This document shows positions 9,396 through 17,418 of a stretch of 41,593 nucleotides of DNA, piece by piece. A program made the position numbers and the translations under genes. Every line of letters begins with the position of its first letter. Positions within the stretch are counted from its first letter, which is position 1. This DNA is from Flavobacteriaceae bacterium. Its GTDB lineage: Bacteria; Bacteroidota; Bacteroidia; Flavobacteriales; Flavobacteriaceae. The notes below the pieces were generated by a model. The model ran no database searches. It saw only the letters and a program-made list of their open reading frames with translations, and was not told the origin of the DNA. The stretch spans positions 1 through 41,593 of the forward strand of contig JAESRX010000069.1 of the NCBI GenBank assembly GCA_016764435.1. The letters run 5' to 3'.

Positions 9396-11356
9396 TAAAT
9401 ACTTCTAACTTCGGTAATACCATGTTGTTTTAATTTTTGCATCACATTGGTTTTTATGGCACTGTCTGCAAAACCATTGTCTTTAAAAACGACTCTGCAC
9501 ATGGCAGGGTCTAATTTTTCTTTTAAGCTAGCAATGCCTTCGGCTACTGCTACGGTAATAGTATCGTTTAAACAAATAAACAAGGCTCCTAAACCTACAT
9601 TAAACACATTGGTTTGGTCTATTTTATGCTCAGTAATTGGCACGGTTAAATCTATTCCGTACTTTAGAATAATCTCAAACAAGATGTCTTTTTCGGTACG
9701 ATTTTTCTTTATATTATCTATGGCATCAAATAATTCTTGCTCTAGGTTTTCTGCATCAGGATCCCAGGTTTTAATATTGGAACTATCCAATTTAAATACC
9801 TTAAATCCTAAATCTAACTCTTTGGCTTTTTCGGGGTTTTCTTCTGCTATCTTTTTTGATGCATTGATAATACGTTTCTTGCTAATTTCAGTTATAAATC
9901 GATACCCCTCGGAATATGCTTTGTGGTTTTCATTAATTGGTTCAGGTAATTGTACCATGATATATTTTCTTTTTCCATTGTCATTTTTATTTAATTCCAT
10001 GACGGCATGAGCAGTTGTTGATGATCCTGCAAAAAAGTCAAGAATAATGTCTTGTTTGTTTATTATTGGAATCATGATTTTTTGTGCCACCTGTACAACC
10101 TTAGGTGTATCAAAAAACACATCTAAAGTTTTCAATATTTTGTCATCACTACCTCCATAATATAAAAGTGAAGGGACGTTTTCATACATGTTTTCTTTTA
10201 GAAGATATTTTTTTCTTGGTTGAGTTATCTCATCATGTCCAAAAATAATCATATCATCTTCTAATAATTTATTCATCGTTTTTGAAGGATTTCTCCAACC
10301 TTTTTCAGGTACTGGACATTTCTTTTGTGTTAATGGGTGTATTAATGGAATTTTATAGTCAGAAGGTGCTTGTTTTTTATTAGGCCATGCCATAGATACA
10401 GATTGAAAAACTTCTCCGTTATCGTCAATAAATGAATATGCTTTTTCTCCACCTGAAAAGGCCTGAACTTTGAGCCAATTTTTAAATTGTTTTCGTATAT
10501 TTTCGTTAACTAATCCTTCTTTTTGAATAATTTTTTTAGCTTTTTGAATAATTTTTAGAGCATTTTCTTTAGGTCTTTTAAAGTCATTTTTAGATGAAAA
10601 AAGATTTTTATTTTTAGCAAAAAAAACTATTTGTTCATGTTGATAAGCAATGCCTTTTGCATCACCTTTTGGGTTTCTTTTATCCCAAATAATCGTGCCA
10701 ATATTATTTTCTTCTCCAAAAATTTCATTTAGGATTTTTTCAAGATTAGAATATTCATGTTCATCAATATGTATGGAAATGATTCCATCATCCTTTAATA
10801 AATTACGAGCTAGCTTTAAACGAGGATACATCATATTTAGCCAATTCGAATGGTAACGACCACTAGCATCTGAATTGGTACTTAGTTTTTTTCCATCTGC
10901 ATCTTTTTGCCCTGTAAGCTCCAGATAATTACTCAAATTATCTTTGTAATTGTCTTTATATACAAAGTCCTTTCCTGTATTATAAGGAGGATCTATGTAT
11001 ATCATTTTTACTTTTTGGTGATAACTTTTTTGTAATATTTTAAGTACTTCTAAATTATCTCCTTCTATGTATAAGTTTTGGGTATTATCCCAATCCACAC
11101 TTTCTTCTGGGCAAGGGCGTAGGGTTCCCGTACTTGGTTTTTGGGCTTCACGTCTTGCTTGACTTTTACCGTTCCAGGTAAAGTTAAAACGTTCGTTTTC
11201 TAAATCTATATGTTCCCCAAGGGTAGCTTGTAACTCTTCAAAATCAATTTTCCCTTCCTTAAATACTTCAGGGAATAACTGTTTTAGTTGTGCTATGTTT
11301 TGGTCAACTATATTGGCACTATGGCTAAGTGGGTCTGTCTGTGTTATTTGTTGCAT
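9395..11356 (-). CDS. mod: Type III DNA adenine methyltransferase (Mod subunit)
   Basis: A 653-residue site-specific N6-adenine methyltransferase. The catalytic motif DPPYNTG (122-128) comes before the SAM-binding motif DFFAGSS (440-446), the order of beta-class enzymes and type III Mod proteins. The region between them (about 210-420) is the likely target-recognition domain and would set the sequence specificity of the complex. Within it lies a 21 bp tandem duplication (10519-10560) giving the repeated KIIQK peptides. Mod methylates one strand of an asymmetric site, protecting host DNA and guiding Res. It follows the DUF4391 gene by 77 bp and overlaps Res by one base. All core motifs are present, so it should be active. 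Confidence 0.93.
   Translation of the reverse strand: MQQITQTDPLSHSANIVDQNIAQLKQLFPEVFKEGKIDFEELQATLGEHIDLENERFNFTWNGKSQARREAQKPSTGTLRPCPEESVDWDNTQNLYIEGDNLEVLKILQKSYHQKVKMIYIDPPYNTGKDFVYKDNYKDNLSNYLELTGQKDADGKKLSTNSDASGRYHSNWLNMMYPRLKLARNLLKDDGIISIHIDEHEYSNLEKILNEIFGEENNIGTIIWDKRNPKGDAKGIAYQHEQIVFFAKNKNLFSSKNDFKRPKENALKIIQKAKKIIQKEGLVNENIRKQFKNWLKVQAFSGGEKAYSFIDDNGEVFQSVSMAWPNKKQAPSDYKIPLIHPLTQKKCPVPEKGWRNPSKTMNKLLEDDMIIFGHDEITQPRKKYLLKENMYENVPSLLYYGGSDDKILKTLDVFFDTPKVVQVAQKIMIPIINKQDIILDFFAGSSTTAHAVMELNKNDNGKRKYIMVQLPEPINENHKAYSEGYRFITEISKKRIINASKKIAEENPEKAKELDLGFKVFKLDSSNIKTWDPDAENLEQELFDAIDNIKKNRTEKDILFEIILKYGIDLTVPITEHKIDQTNVFNVGLGALFICLNDTITVAVAEGIASLKEKLDPAMCRVVFKDNGFADSAIKTNVMQKLKQHGITEVRSI
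10519..10560. repeat. 21 bp in-frame tandem duplication in mod
   Basis: Two head-to-tail copies of a 21-base unit, 10519-10539 and 10540-10560, begin with CTTTTTGAATAATTTTT and differ at two positions. They encode two similar heptapeptides (around KIIQKA and KIIQKE) in the putative target-recognition region. Gain or loss of a unit would keep the frame. Confidence 0.7.
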
Positions 11357-11433
11357 GTGTTTGGGGTGTTGTTCATGAAATGAGTTCCAATTTTACGATT
11401 GGCTAAGGACAAATATCATTTGATTGTAGAAAT

Positions 11434-12174
11434 CTATCCTATTTCTAATTGTTTTATCTCTAATTTTAGTCCTTGAATATGTTGGTTTAATGCCACTTGA
11501 TTCCCAAAACTTTGCGTTTGCTTTAGCTGTGATCTCAATGTGCTAATTTCAGCTTCTAAATTTTCTTTTTCTCGTTGGTTTTGGCGTTTATTTTCAAGTT
11601 GTAAAGTGTCTAGGAATTCGTAGCTTGTGTTTTCTGCGATGGCTATCCTTAATAATTGAACACGTTTTACAAAACTCAAGTAAAACTCCTTTAAATTAGT
11701 ATGTGTGTATAGGGCTATGTTTAAATCGTCTCTAAATTTTGGGTGGTTTTGTTCTATTTGAGTTGCGTCAATCCAGCGAGTCACTTCCATTTCTGTAATG
11801 GTTCGTTTGGTTATATCTACTTGATTAATGTTTTTTAAAGCATATCCAAATGCGTTTTCACCTTGAAAAGAAAACACGATAATTAAGGGCCTAGGCATTA
11901 ATTTTTGGAGAAACGTATTTATTTTACTGGGGGCTATTTTGGTTTTCAAGTCAACATTTAAAAAAAGTAGCTCAGAATAGTCTTCCTGAGTATTGATTAA
12001 AGGAAGTATCGTATAGTTTTCCGAAGTGAGGACACCATAAATATTGATACTATTAATACTGTTCAATAACTTTTTATCATTAGCGGAAAGCTTGTTTCCT
12101 TCAGTAATTATTTTTTTTGTCAGTTTTTTATTTAACAAAACAGCTTGTGGAAGCTCAAAGTATTTGTGTATCAT
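11434..12174 (-). CDS. DUF4391 domain protein of helicase/type III restriction clusters
   Basis: A 246-residue protein fitting DUF4391 in length and layout. It opens with a short hydrophobic motif (FELPQAVLLNKKLTKK), has an alpha/beta core, and ends in a coiled-coil (about 190-246, ENLEAEISTLRSQLKQ and LKLEIKQLE). From memory, DUF4391 genes often sit between an SNF2-type helicase gene and a Mod gene, exactly as here. The biochemical role is unknown; an adaptor between helicase and methyltransferase is a reasonable guess. Its ATG directly abuts the helicase stop codon with no gap, so the two are surely co-expressed. There is no catalytic motif I can point to. Confidence 0.75.
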   Translation of the reverse strand: MIHKYFELPQAVLLNKKLTKKIITEGNKLSANDKKLLNSINSINIYGVLTSENYTILPLINTQEDYSELLFLNVDLKTKIAPSKINTFLQKLMPRPLIIVFSFQGENAFGYALKNINQVDITKRTITEMEVTRWIDATQIEQNHPKFRDDLNIALYTHTNLKEFYLSFVKRVQLLRIAIAENTSYEFLDTLQLENKRQNQREKENLEAEISTLRSQLKQTQSFGNQVALNQHIQGLKLEIKQLEIG

Positions 12175-15100
12175 CTAGCTCTGTTGTTTTAAGATTAAAA
12201 AACTAACCAGTTCAAAATCGTTTAAGCCGTGTAATTGATCAGACAATAAATTCAACTTTCCTGTAGAAAACAAAGAACTCATTCCAGTCTCTTCTTCTTT
12301 TCCTACAATGTTTTCAATCATTTTTTCTAGTAACAGGGTATAAGAATCCATCTGCTGATTTTGATTTGTTTCCGTATTAAATTGAACAATTAAATCGAGA
12401 TTAGGCACTGTGTTTCCTGAGCAAAAGCGTTGAAATTCGTCCAATACTTGTTTGTTTTTACTATAGCCCAATTTTACAGCTCCGTTTTTAGCGATAAAAG
12501 CCGTAAAGTAAGGAGACAATGCATTGTTCAAATTTTCGTGTTTATTGGTGAATTTCCGTTGTTTTAAACAGAAAATAACACCTTCGTCTTCACTCTTATC
12601 AACACCTGCTATGGCATGTATACCCCTAGGGGTGTCATTTAATAATTCTTTATTTGTTTTTAAGAAGCCCATTAAATCCATACGGAAATCGTTATAGGTA
12701 AAATCGGTAATGGAAAGGCCTCCTTTAATATCTTCTAAATCGACTACTTCGTCCTGCATTTGTTCCAACTGCTTTTTTCGGTAATCCAAATCGTTCATTT
12801 CTGGCTTGTACTCAATTATATTTTCCTCACCAGTTGCAGAAACGTCCAATAGATGCATGCGTCCACTTACACGTGCTTCTAAATTAATGTATTCGTCTAG
12901 TTCTAGGTTTGGCCAAAAGTTCGTTAACTGTATGCTTTCATTGGTAGAACCTAAACGATCAATTCGTCCAAAACGCTGAATAATCCGTACAGGATTCCAA
13001 TGAATGTCATAATTTATGAGATAGTCACAATCTTGTAAATTTTGTCCTTCAGAAATACAATCCGTAGCAATAAGAATATCGATTTCGTTTTTTTCGGAAG
13101 GATATATTTTGTCTCTTTTTTTAGAAACCGGCGAAAAATGAGTAAGCATTTCGTTTAAATCTCTACTTACCCCAGGCATGGTTGTTTTGTTTTTTCCAGA
13201 CCCTGTAATTAAGGCAGTATATACTTTAAGTTCTGTTTCCGCTTTTTCTGAAATAAAATTATACAGATATTCCGCTGTATCTGCAAAGGCCGTAAAAACA
13301 ATTATTTTTTTATTGTTTTCATTTAAAGGGTTCCGAACTTTTTCTTTAATTATTTCATATAAAGTGTTTAACTTTTTATCCCGTTGTTGGTCTATTTCTC
13401 TAGATTCTATCCAAAGTTTTTCTAATCGCGTTTGGTCTTCTAGAAGGTATTCTTTCCATTTAATTAAATCCATGTCCTGAATTAGCACCTTGGTTTTATT
13501 CCCTATTAGATAATCTGCAAGGGTTGGGTCATCAATCTCAATTTCAGAGATACTTAACTCATCACTGTAGTATTCAGACTTGTGTTGGATCTTCTCCAAT
13601 AAATTACCGATTTTTCCATGTAGTTTTTCAACGGTTAAACTAAAAGAGTTTATAGAACTCTCCATGCGCTTTAACAAGTTAACACGCATTAAATGAATCA
13701 GACTTTTTTCACGATCAACTTGTGTAAAAACAGCATTACTGTCTTGTAAATAAGTATCATACTTATTACTATATTCTTCTTTTTTCTCTGGCAAGATGAA
13801 ATCAAGAGGAGAATAGGCACTTAAATTTAAATGATTAATCGTAGTATTGATTGATTTTAATTCGGGAAATTTATTTAAAATGTCAATATCAGATTTTATA
13901 TTTATAGGTTTTTTTCTTACAGGGAATTCACCAATTTCTTCAAGGTCATAATATTTTTCAATATGTTTTCTAGAGCGAGCAATCGTTAATAAATCAAGTA
14001 ATTTAAAATATCGATTGTCCAAAATATCAATTAAATCCCGTGAGTCACTCGCATCGTCTTTTGTTTTTAACCAGGAATTAAATTGTCCTTGAGCATTTTT
14101 CATTACGTTAGCGATACTTGGTATCCCTTGATTTTCAAAAGCTGTATCGTTCCCTTCTGTTATGAATGCAACTTGGTTTTTTAAATCGTTTAATCGGTTA
14201 TTGACAGGTGTAGCCGATAGCATTAATATTTTAGTTCGTACCCCTTTTTTTATAACATCGTTCAGTAGTTTGGAATACCGTGTTTTTCGTGTTTTAGAGG
14301 CGTTGTTATTTCGAAAGTTATGTGATTCATCAATAACTATCAGATCGTATCTTTCCCAGTTTACCGTTGCTAAATCAATATCTCCAGATTTACCTTTGTC
14401 TCTTGATAAATCGGTGTGATTTAGTACGTCAAAAGCAAATCTATCGTCTGAAAGAATATTTCGTCGGTCGTTTTGCGTGTAAACAGTCCAGTTGTCACGT
14501 AACTTTTTTGGACAAAGGACTAACACTTTTTGATTTCTTAACTCGTAGTATTTAATCACAGCCAATGCCTCAAAGGTCTTACCTAACCCTACGGAGTCTG
14601 CAATAATACATCCGTTGTATTTTTCCATTTTATCAATGGCTCCAATAACACCATCTTTTTGAAATTTATAGAGTTTATTCCAAACAAGCGTTTCTTTAAA
14701 TCCTGTTCTTGGTTTAATAATTTTATCTTCATCAAAATCATCTAAATACTCTTTAAAGATATTGTAGAGTGTAAAGAAGTAAATATATTCAGGAGAGTGA
14801 TCTTTACTTCCTAAGTCTATTTGAGATAAAATATCCTGTTTTATGTCATCAACTTGTTTTGGGTTTTTCCAAACCTGCTTAAATGTATTTTTCAGGTAGT
14901 TGATGGTATCGTCATCGTCTATAAGTGTATTTAAAAAAGATTTTTCAGAAGGAATAAGTCCTAAATCCTCAATATTAAACTTGAATGTATTTGTATTGAG
15001 AGCTATTGATTCTCCGTTGCTATCTATAATAATGGCGTTAGGGATAGATAAGGGTGTGTTATAATTGGCTCGGAAAGCCATTTTTTCCTGTATAAGTCTT

Positions 15101-15369
15101 GCTGCTTTTTTAGAAATACTTTGGACTTGTAACCTGTTCTTATAAATATAACTTGTTTCATCATTAAACAACTCTTGTTTAATAAGGGAGAAAGGCATGG
15201 TTAATATATTGTCTAAACCCCCTGATTTTTGTATAACATCGTACATTTCATACAAAGCAAATATGCTGGTTATTGCTGAAATCACTGAGATTTTGTCCTT
15301 CTTTTTAATTGTGGTATCTAAATATTTATAGATCGTATTTTTACCCTTATTTGTTATGTTTTTATTCAT
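12175..15369 (-). CDS. SNF2-family helicase with degenerate PLD-like N-terminus
   Basis: A 1064-residue HepA/RapA-like translocase. The helicase core shows motif I DSVGLGKT (258-265), motif II DESH (347-350), motif III SATP (386-389), and in the second RecA fold SEGQNLQ and QRFGRIDR (799-806). The N-terminal 220 residues resemble the PLD-like domain found in related helicases: a leading YKYLDTTIKKKDKISVISA stretch, and EKMAFRANYNTP where such proteins have the lead-in to HxK. The catalytic His and Lys are absent, with IPNAIII at the expected place, so a nuclease role is unlikely. It is the first gene of the defence operon. SNF2 proteins move on double-stranded DNA and may here scan or remodel DNA for the Mod-Res complex. 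The helicase call is secure; the PLD relationship is inferred from motif positions. Confidence 0.88.
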   Translation of the reverse strand: MNKNITNKGKNTIYKYLDTTIKKKDKISVISAITSIFALYEMYDVIQKSGGLDNILTMPFSLIKQELFNDETSYIYKNRLQVQSISKKAARLIQEKMAFRANYNTPLSIPNAIIIDSNGESIALNTNTFKFNIEDLGLIPSEKSFLNTLIDDDDTINYLKNTFKQVWKNPKQVDDIKQDILSQIDLGSKDHSPEYIYFFTLYNIFKEYLDDFDEDKIIKPRTGFKETLVWNKLYKFQKDGVIGAIDKMEKYNGCIIADSVGLGKTFEALAVIKYYELRNQKVLVLCPKKLRDNWTVYTQNDRRNILSDDRFAFDVLNHTDLSRDKGKSGDIDLATVNWERYDLIVIDESHNFRNNNASKTRKTRYSKLLNDVIKKGVRTKILMLSATPVNNRLNDLKNQVAFITEGNDTAFENQGIPSIANVMKNAQGQFNSWLKTKDDASDSRDLIDILDNRYFKLLDLLTIARSRKHIEKYYDLEEIGEFPVRKKPINIKSDIDILNKFPELKSINTTINHLNLSAYSPLDFILPEKKEEYSNKYDTYLQDSNAVFTQVDREKSLIHLMRVNLLKRMESSINSFSLTVEKLHGKIGNLLEKIQHKSEYYSDELSISEIEIDDPTLADYLIGNKTKVLIQDMDLIKWKEYLLEDQTRLEKLWIESREIDQQRDKKLNTLYEIIKEKVRNPLNENNKKIIVFTAFADTAEYLYNFISEKAETELKVYTALITGSGKNKTTMPGVSRDLNEMLTHFSPVSKKRDKIYPSEKNEIDILIATDCISEGQNLQDCDYLINYDIHWNPVRIIQRFGRIDRLGSTNESIQLTNFWPNLELDEYINLEARVSGRMHLLDVSATGEENIIEYKPEMNDLDYRKKQLEQMQDEVVDLEDIKGGLSITDFTYNDFRMDLMGFLKTNKELLNDTPRGIHAIAGVDKSEDEGVIFCLKQRKFTNKHENLNNALSPYFTAFIAKNGAVKLGYSKNKQVLDEFQRFCSGNTVPNLDLIVQFNTETNQNQQMDSYTLLLEKMIENIVGKEEETGMSSLFSTGKLNLLSDQLHGLNDFELVSFLILKQQS

Positions 15370-15603
15370 AAGTAAATCTAGTAACGTGATTGATGTTCAC
15401 ATGGATAATAGCTATAAAAGTAGTTATTATTTCTATATATGCATATATAACAGTTATGTTTTATTTGATTTTTTTTTGTGAATAAATACGGATTTAAATA
15501 ATGAGAATAAATAGGGAAGAGTAGGTGTGCATATACGTAAGTTTTGAAGTGTTTTTGAACGTTGGTTTTTTGTGACAAATAAGTTTTGTAGTTTAACTTT
15601 TAC
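15370..15603. other. Upstream region of the defence operon
   Basis: AT-rich region between the helicase start and the IS3 remnant. It contains a perfect 16 bp palindrome (15434-15449) flanked on both sides by AGTTAT. No clear TAnnTTTG promoter was found on the minus strand, although the operon's promoter must lie here or further upstream. Confidence 0.4.
15434..15449. promoter_or_regulatory. 16 bp palindrome upstream of the defence operon
   Basis: TATATATGCATATATA is a perfect palindrome about 65-80 bases before the helicase start codon, with the hexamer AGTTAT on both sides (15422-15427 and 15452-15457). It could be a dimeric repressor site. Alternating AT sequence makes such palindromes easier by chance, so confidence is low. 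Confidence 0.3.
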
Positions 15604-16116
15604 TTAAAAAGGGAAAGCGGTTTTATTACCATTTCAAGCGGTGATAAATACCATAAACTCAAATGTAATCTTATGGTATTATACCAAGAGATGTCCTCAT
15701 TTATTAACTCATGTAGCTATAGATATGAAATGTACTTGAAACGATAGAGCCGCTCAGACTTTGTGTAAATTTAATGCTAGAATTTAAAATGTTGACCATT
15801 TTATTTGATGTATACTGAACGCCTCTATCGGAATGAAAATAGGATTCTCCGTTAGATTCCTTTTATCTCTGGCTAACATCTAGACTCTGTAAACCGTATT
15901 TTTGCTGGTCATGTCATTAGTTAATGCCCAGGAGATGAATTTTCTATCTGCTAAACCTAAAGTAGTTGTTAGGTAGTTTCAGTCCTTTCCATCTTTTATG
16001 TAGGTGATATCTGAAATCCATTTCTCAGCAAGTTGCATACTAGAAAAAATGCTGTCCAATACATTTTTAGACAAATGGAAGGAATGATAGGATTCTGTTG
16101 TAAAAACTATTTCTGG
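15604..16116 (-). pseudogene. Degenerate IS3-family transposase (OrfB) remnant
   Basis: The minus strand carries the catalytic-core part of an IS3-type transposase broken by stops and frameshifts. In order I can read TTESYHS, KWISDITYIKDGKD (then a TGA in place of the usual Trp), ADRKFISWALTNDM, a TAG, then in another frame HSDRGVQYTSNKMV, and finally WYNTIRLHLSLWYLSP leading to a TAA at 15604. These are the WxxDITYI, HSDRGxQY and YN..R.H..L.Y.SP signatures of the family. The N-terminal helix-turn-helix part and OrfA are missing, and I see no terminal repeats. It marks an old insertion at the upstream edge of the defence island. Confidence 0.85.
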
Positions 16117-16139
16117 CATAATGACAGCTGAAATAGTGC

Positions 16140-16147
16140 TATATTTG
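16140..16147 (+). promoter_or_regulatory. Promoter -7 element for the exonuclease gene
   Basis: TATATTTG matches the Bacteroidota -7 consensus TAnnTTTG, 35 bases before the exonuclease ATG. It lies just outside the recognisable IS3 remnant. The -33 element is not clear. Confidence 0.5.
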
Positions 16148-16182
16148 AAAAACACTGGAATTTCCTAATTAAATAGAAGCAG

Positions 16183-16728
16183 ATGAAAATAATAGTATTA
16201 GACATAGAAACCACAGGCTTAAAACCTAGATTTGATGAGATTGTGGAATTGGGAATGGTAAGTTTGGATTTAGAAACAGGGGAGATTACTACGCTGTTTA
16301 ATCAACTTTTTTGTCCAGAAAAAGTAACGGATCTTAAGATTCAAAACTCTTGGATTGTGTCGAATGGTTTTATTGAGATGGATGCCATATCCAATGCGAA
16401 GCCCTTGTCCGATTATAAGCATGAAATAAATGCTATTCTGGCTCCTTATAAAGGTAAAGTAACCGCTTGGAATAGGAAATTTGATGCAGGGTTTTTAAAA
16501 GCAGCAGGATTTGATCTAGGGACCGATTTAATCTGCCCCATGATAGCAAGTACCGGTTATTTTAAAATAGACGGTTTCTATGGCTATAAATGGCCCAAGG
16601 CACAAGAAGCATGGGACATCCTATTTCCAACCGTAAAAAAAACAGAAGAGCATCGGGGCCTAGACGATGCAATTATGGAAGCTAAAATTATTTTTGAGTT
16701 AACGCAACGCGGGGTGCTTGTTTTTTAG
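16183..16728 (+). CDS. 3'-5' exonuclease, DEDDh (DnaQ-like) family
   Basis: A 181-residue single-domain exonuclease. The motifs are all present: DIETTG with Asp7 and Glu9, NRKFDAGF with Asp101, and HRGLDD with His157 and Asp162, giving the Asp-Glu-Asp-His-Asp set that binds two metal ions. The family includes the DNA polymerase III epsilon subunit, RNase T and oligoribonuclease. The substrate here, DNA or RNA, cannot be told from sequence. It stands alone on the plus strand, divergent from the defence operon, with its own promoter-like TATATTTG. It could be a repair or RNA-turnover enzyme, or an accessory nuclease of the island. Confidence 0.88.
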   Translation: MKIIVLDIETTGLKPRFDEIVELGMVSLDLETGEITTLFNQLFCPEKVTDLKIQNSWIVSNGFIEMDAISNAKPLSDYKHEINAILAPYKGKVTAWNRKFDAGFLKAAGFDLGTDLICPMIASTGYFKIDGFYGYKWPKAQEAWDILFPTVKKTEEHRGLDDAIMEAKIIFELTQRGVLVF

Positions 16729-16843
16729 AAGGAGAAGAAGGTTTTATACTCACTACAATCCAAAATGATGGATACTTTATAGAGATGCACTACGTTCTCG
16801 CATTGTTAAAAAAATAGAACAATCACGAAGGCTATCCATCCAC

Positions 16844-16872
16844 TTTCCGGCTAGTATCCGCCTAGTCGGAAA
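16844..16872. repeat. 11 bp stem hairpin
   Basis: TTTCCGGCTAG (16844-16854) can pair with CTAGTCGGAAA (16862-16872) across a 7-base loop, with one G-T wobble. There is no T-tract on either strand. It is about 115 bases past the exonuclease stop and may act as a 3' mRNA stabiliser or be a dispersed element. Confidence 0.4.
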
Positions 16873-17124
16873 ACAAACAAAATACAATCCCATTTTTTAA
16901 ACCATCACTTAGAAATGTATTTACTACTACCACTAGCGTATACATACTTTTTTTAGCATTTAATTAGAGATGTATTTACTTAAAAAAAGCGCACACACCT
17001 TTGAAATAACAAACAACAACGCAGTAAAAAGGGAGGGATTAACGATTCCAAGATAAGGTAGTTATGACATCAAAAAGGCAGGACGAACGCTGTACTTTTA
17101 GGGGTCTATAGTTGTTATTTACGA

Positions 17125-17250
17125 GACTGCTGCGTTAGGGATAGGAGCGGTTACCCTGCAGGTTTTATAGAGTGCCTGCTTTTTAGCAGGTGCTCTGTAA
17201 AAGCGAAGCGTATGAGCGTATAGCCCGACCCTCTTGGGAAACGCCCAAAA
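17125..17250 (+). ncRNA. Structured RNA resembling the Flavo-1 motif
   Basis: GGGATAGGAGCGG (17138-17150) and TAGCCCGACCC (17221-17231) bracket a long hairpin in which TTTTATAGAGTGCCTGCT (17163-17180) pairs perfectly, allowing three G-T pairs, with 17185-17202 across a TTTT loop. The GGGAU...GGAGCGG / AGCCCGACCC frame around a variable hairpin is, from memory, the hallmark of the Flavo-1 RNA of Flavobacteria. A further small hairpin TTGGG/CCCAA follows at 17235-17249. The function of Flavo-1 is unknown. The exact ends are uncertain. Confidence 0.65.
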
Positions 17251-17418
17251 TAGATTGACTAAAGTTTATGTCTAGCCTATGCGTTGTGATTGATTTTAAC
17301 GTACAATTAAAAGTGGCAGTAGCAGCTTAAAAGAGTGGCTGTACTGCGCTTTAAAATATTGTTAATGGGTTTATTTAGGGATGTAAAACAGGGTTGAGGT
17401 GGTGCTTTTTTTCTCTAC

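Larger units (their letters stand above)
16729..17418. other. 690 bp intergenic region with hairpins and an RNA motif
   Basis: This region between the exonuclease gene and mnmE has no protein gene. It holds a hairpin at 16844-16872 (TTTCCGGCTAG against CTAGTCGGAAA, one G-T pair), two imperfect copies of TTAGAAATGTATTTACT about 53 bases apart (near 16910 and 16963), and the Flavo-1-like RNA at about 17125-17250. The rest shows nothing I recognise. Confidence 0.6.

Noticed and set aside
1732-15369. BREX or DISARM system
   Set aside because: There is a methyltransferase and an SNF2 helicase, but no pglZ, brxC, brxL, drmA or drmB gene, and Mod and Res are a classical type III pair.
15378-15578. 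66-codon minus-strand reading frame upstream of the helicase gene
   Set aside because: Its composition (Tyr/His/Asn-rich) follows the AT-rich base content, there is no ribosome site or family match, and it spans the palindrome region.
16844-16872. Intrinsic terminator after the exonuclease gene
   Set aside because: The stem is good but no T-tract follows on either strand, so I listed it only as a hairpin.
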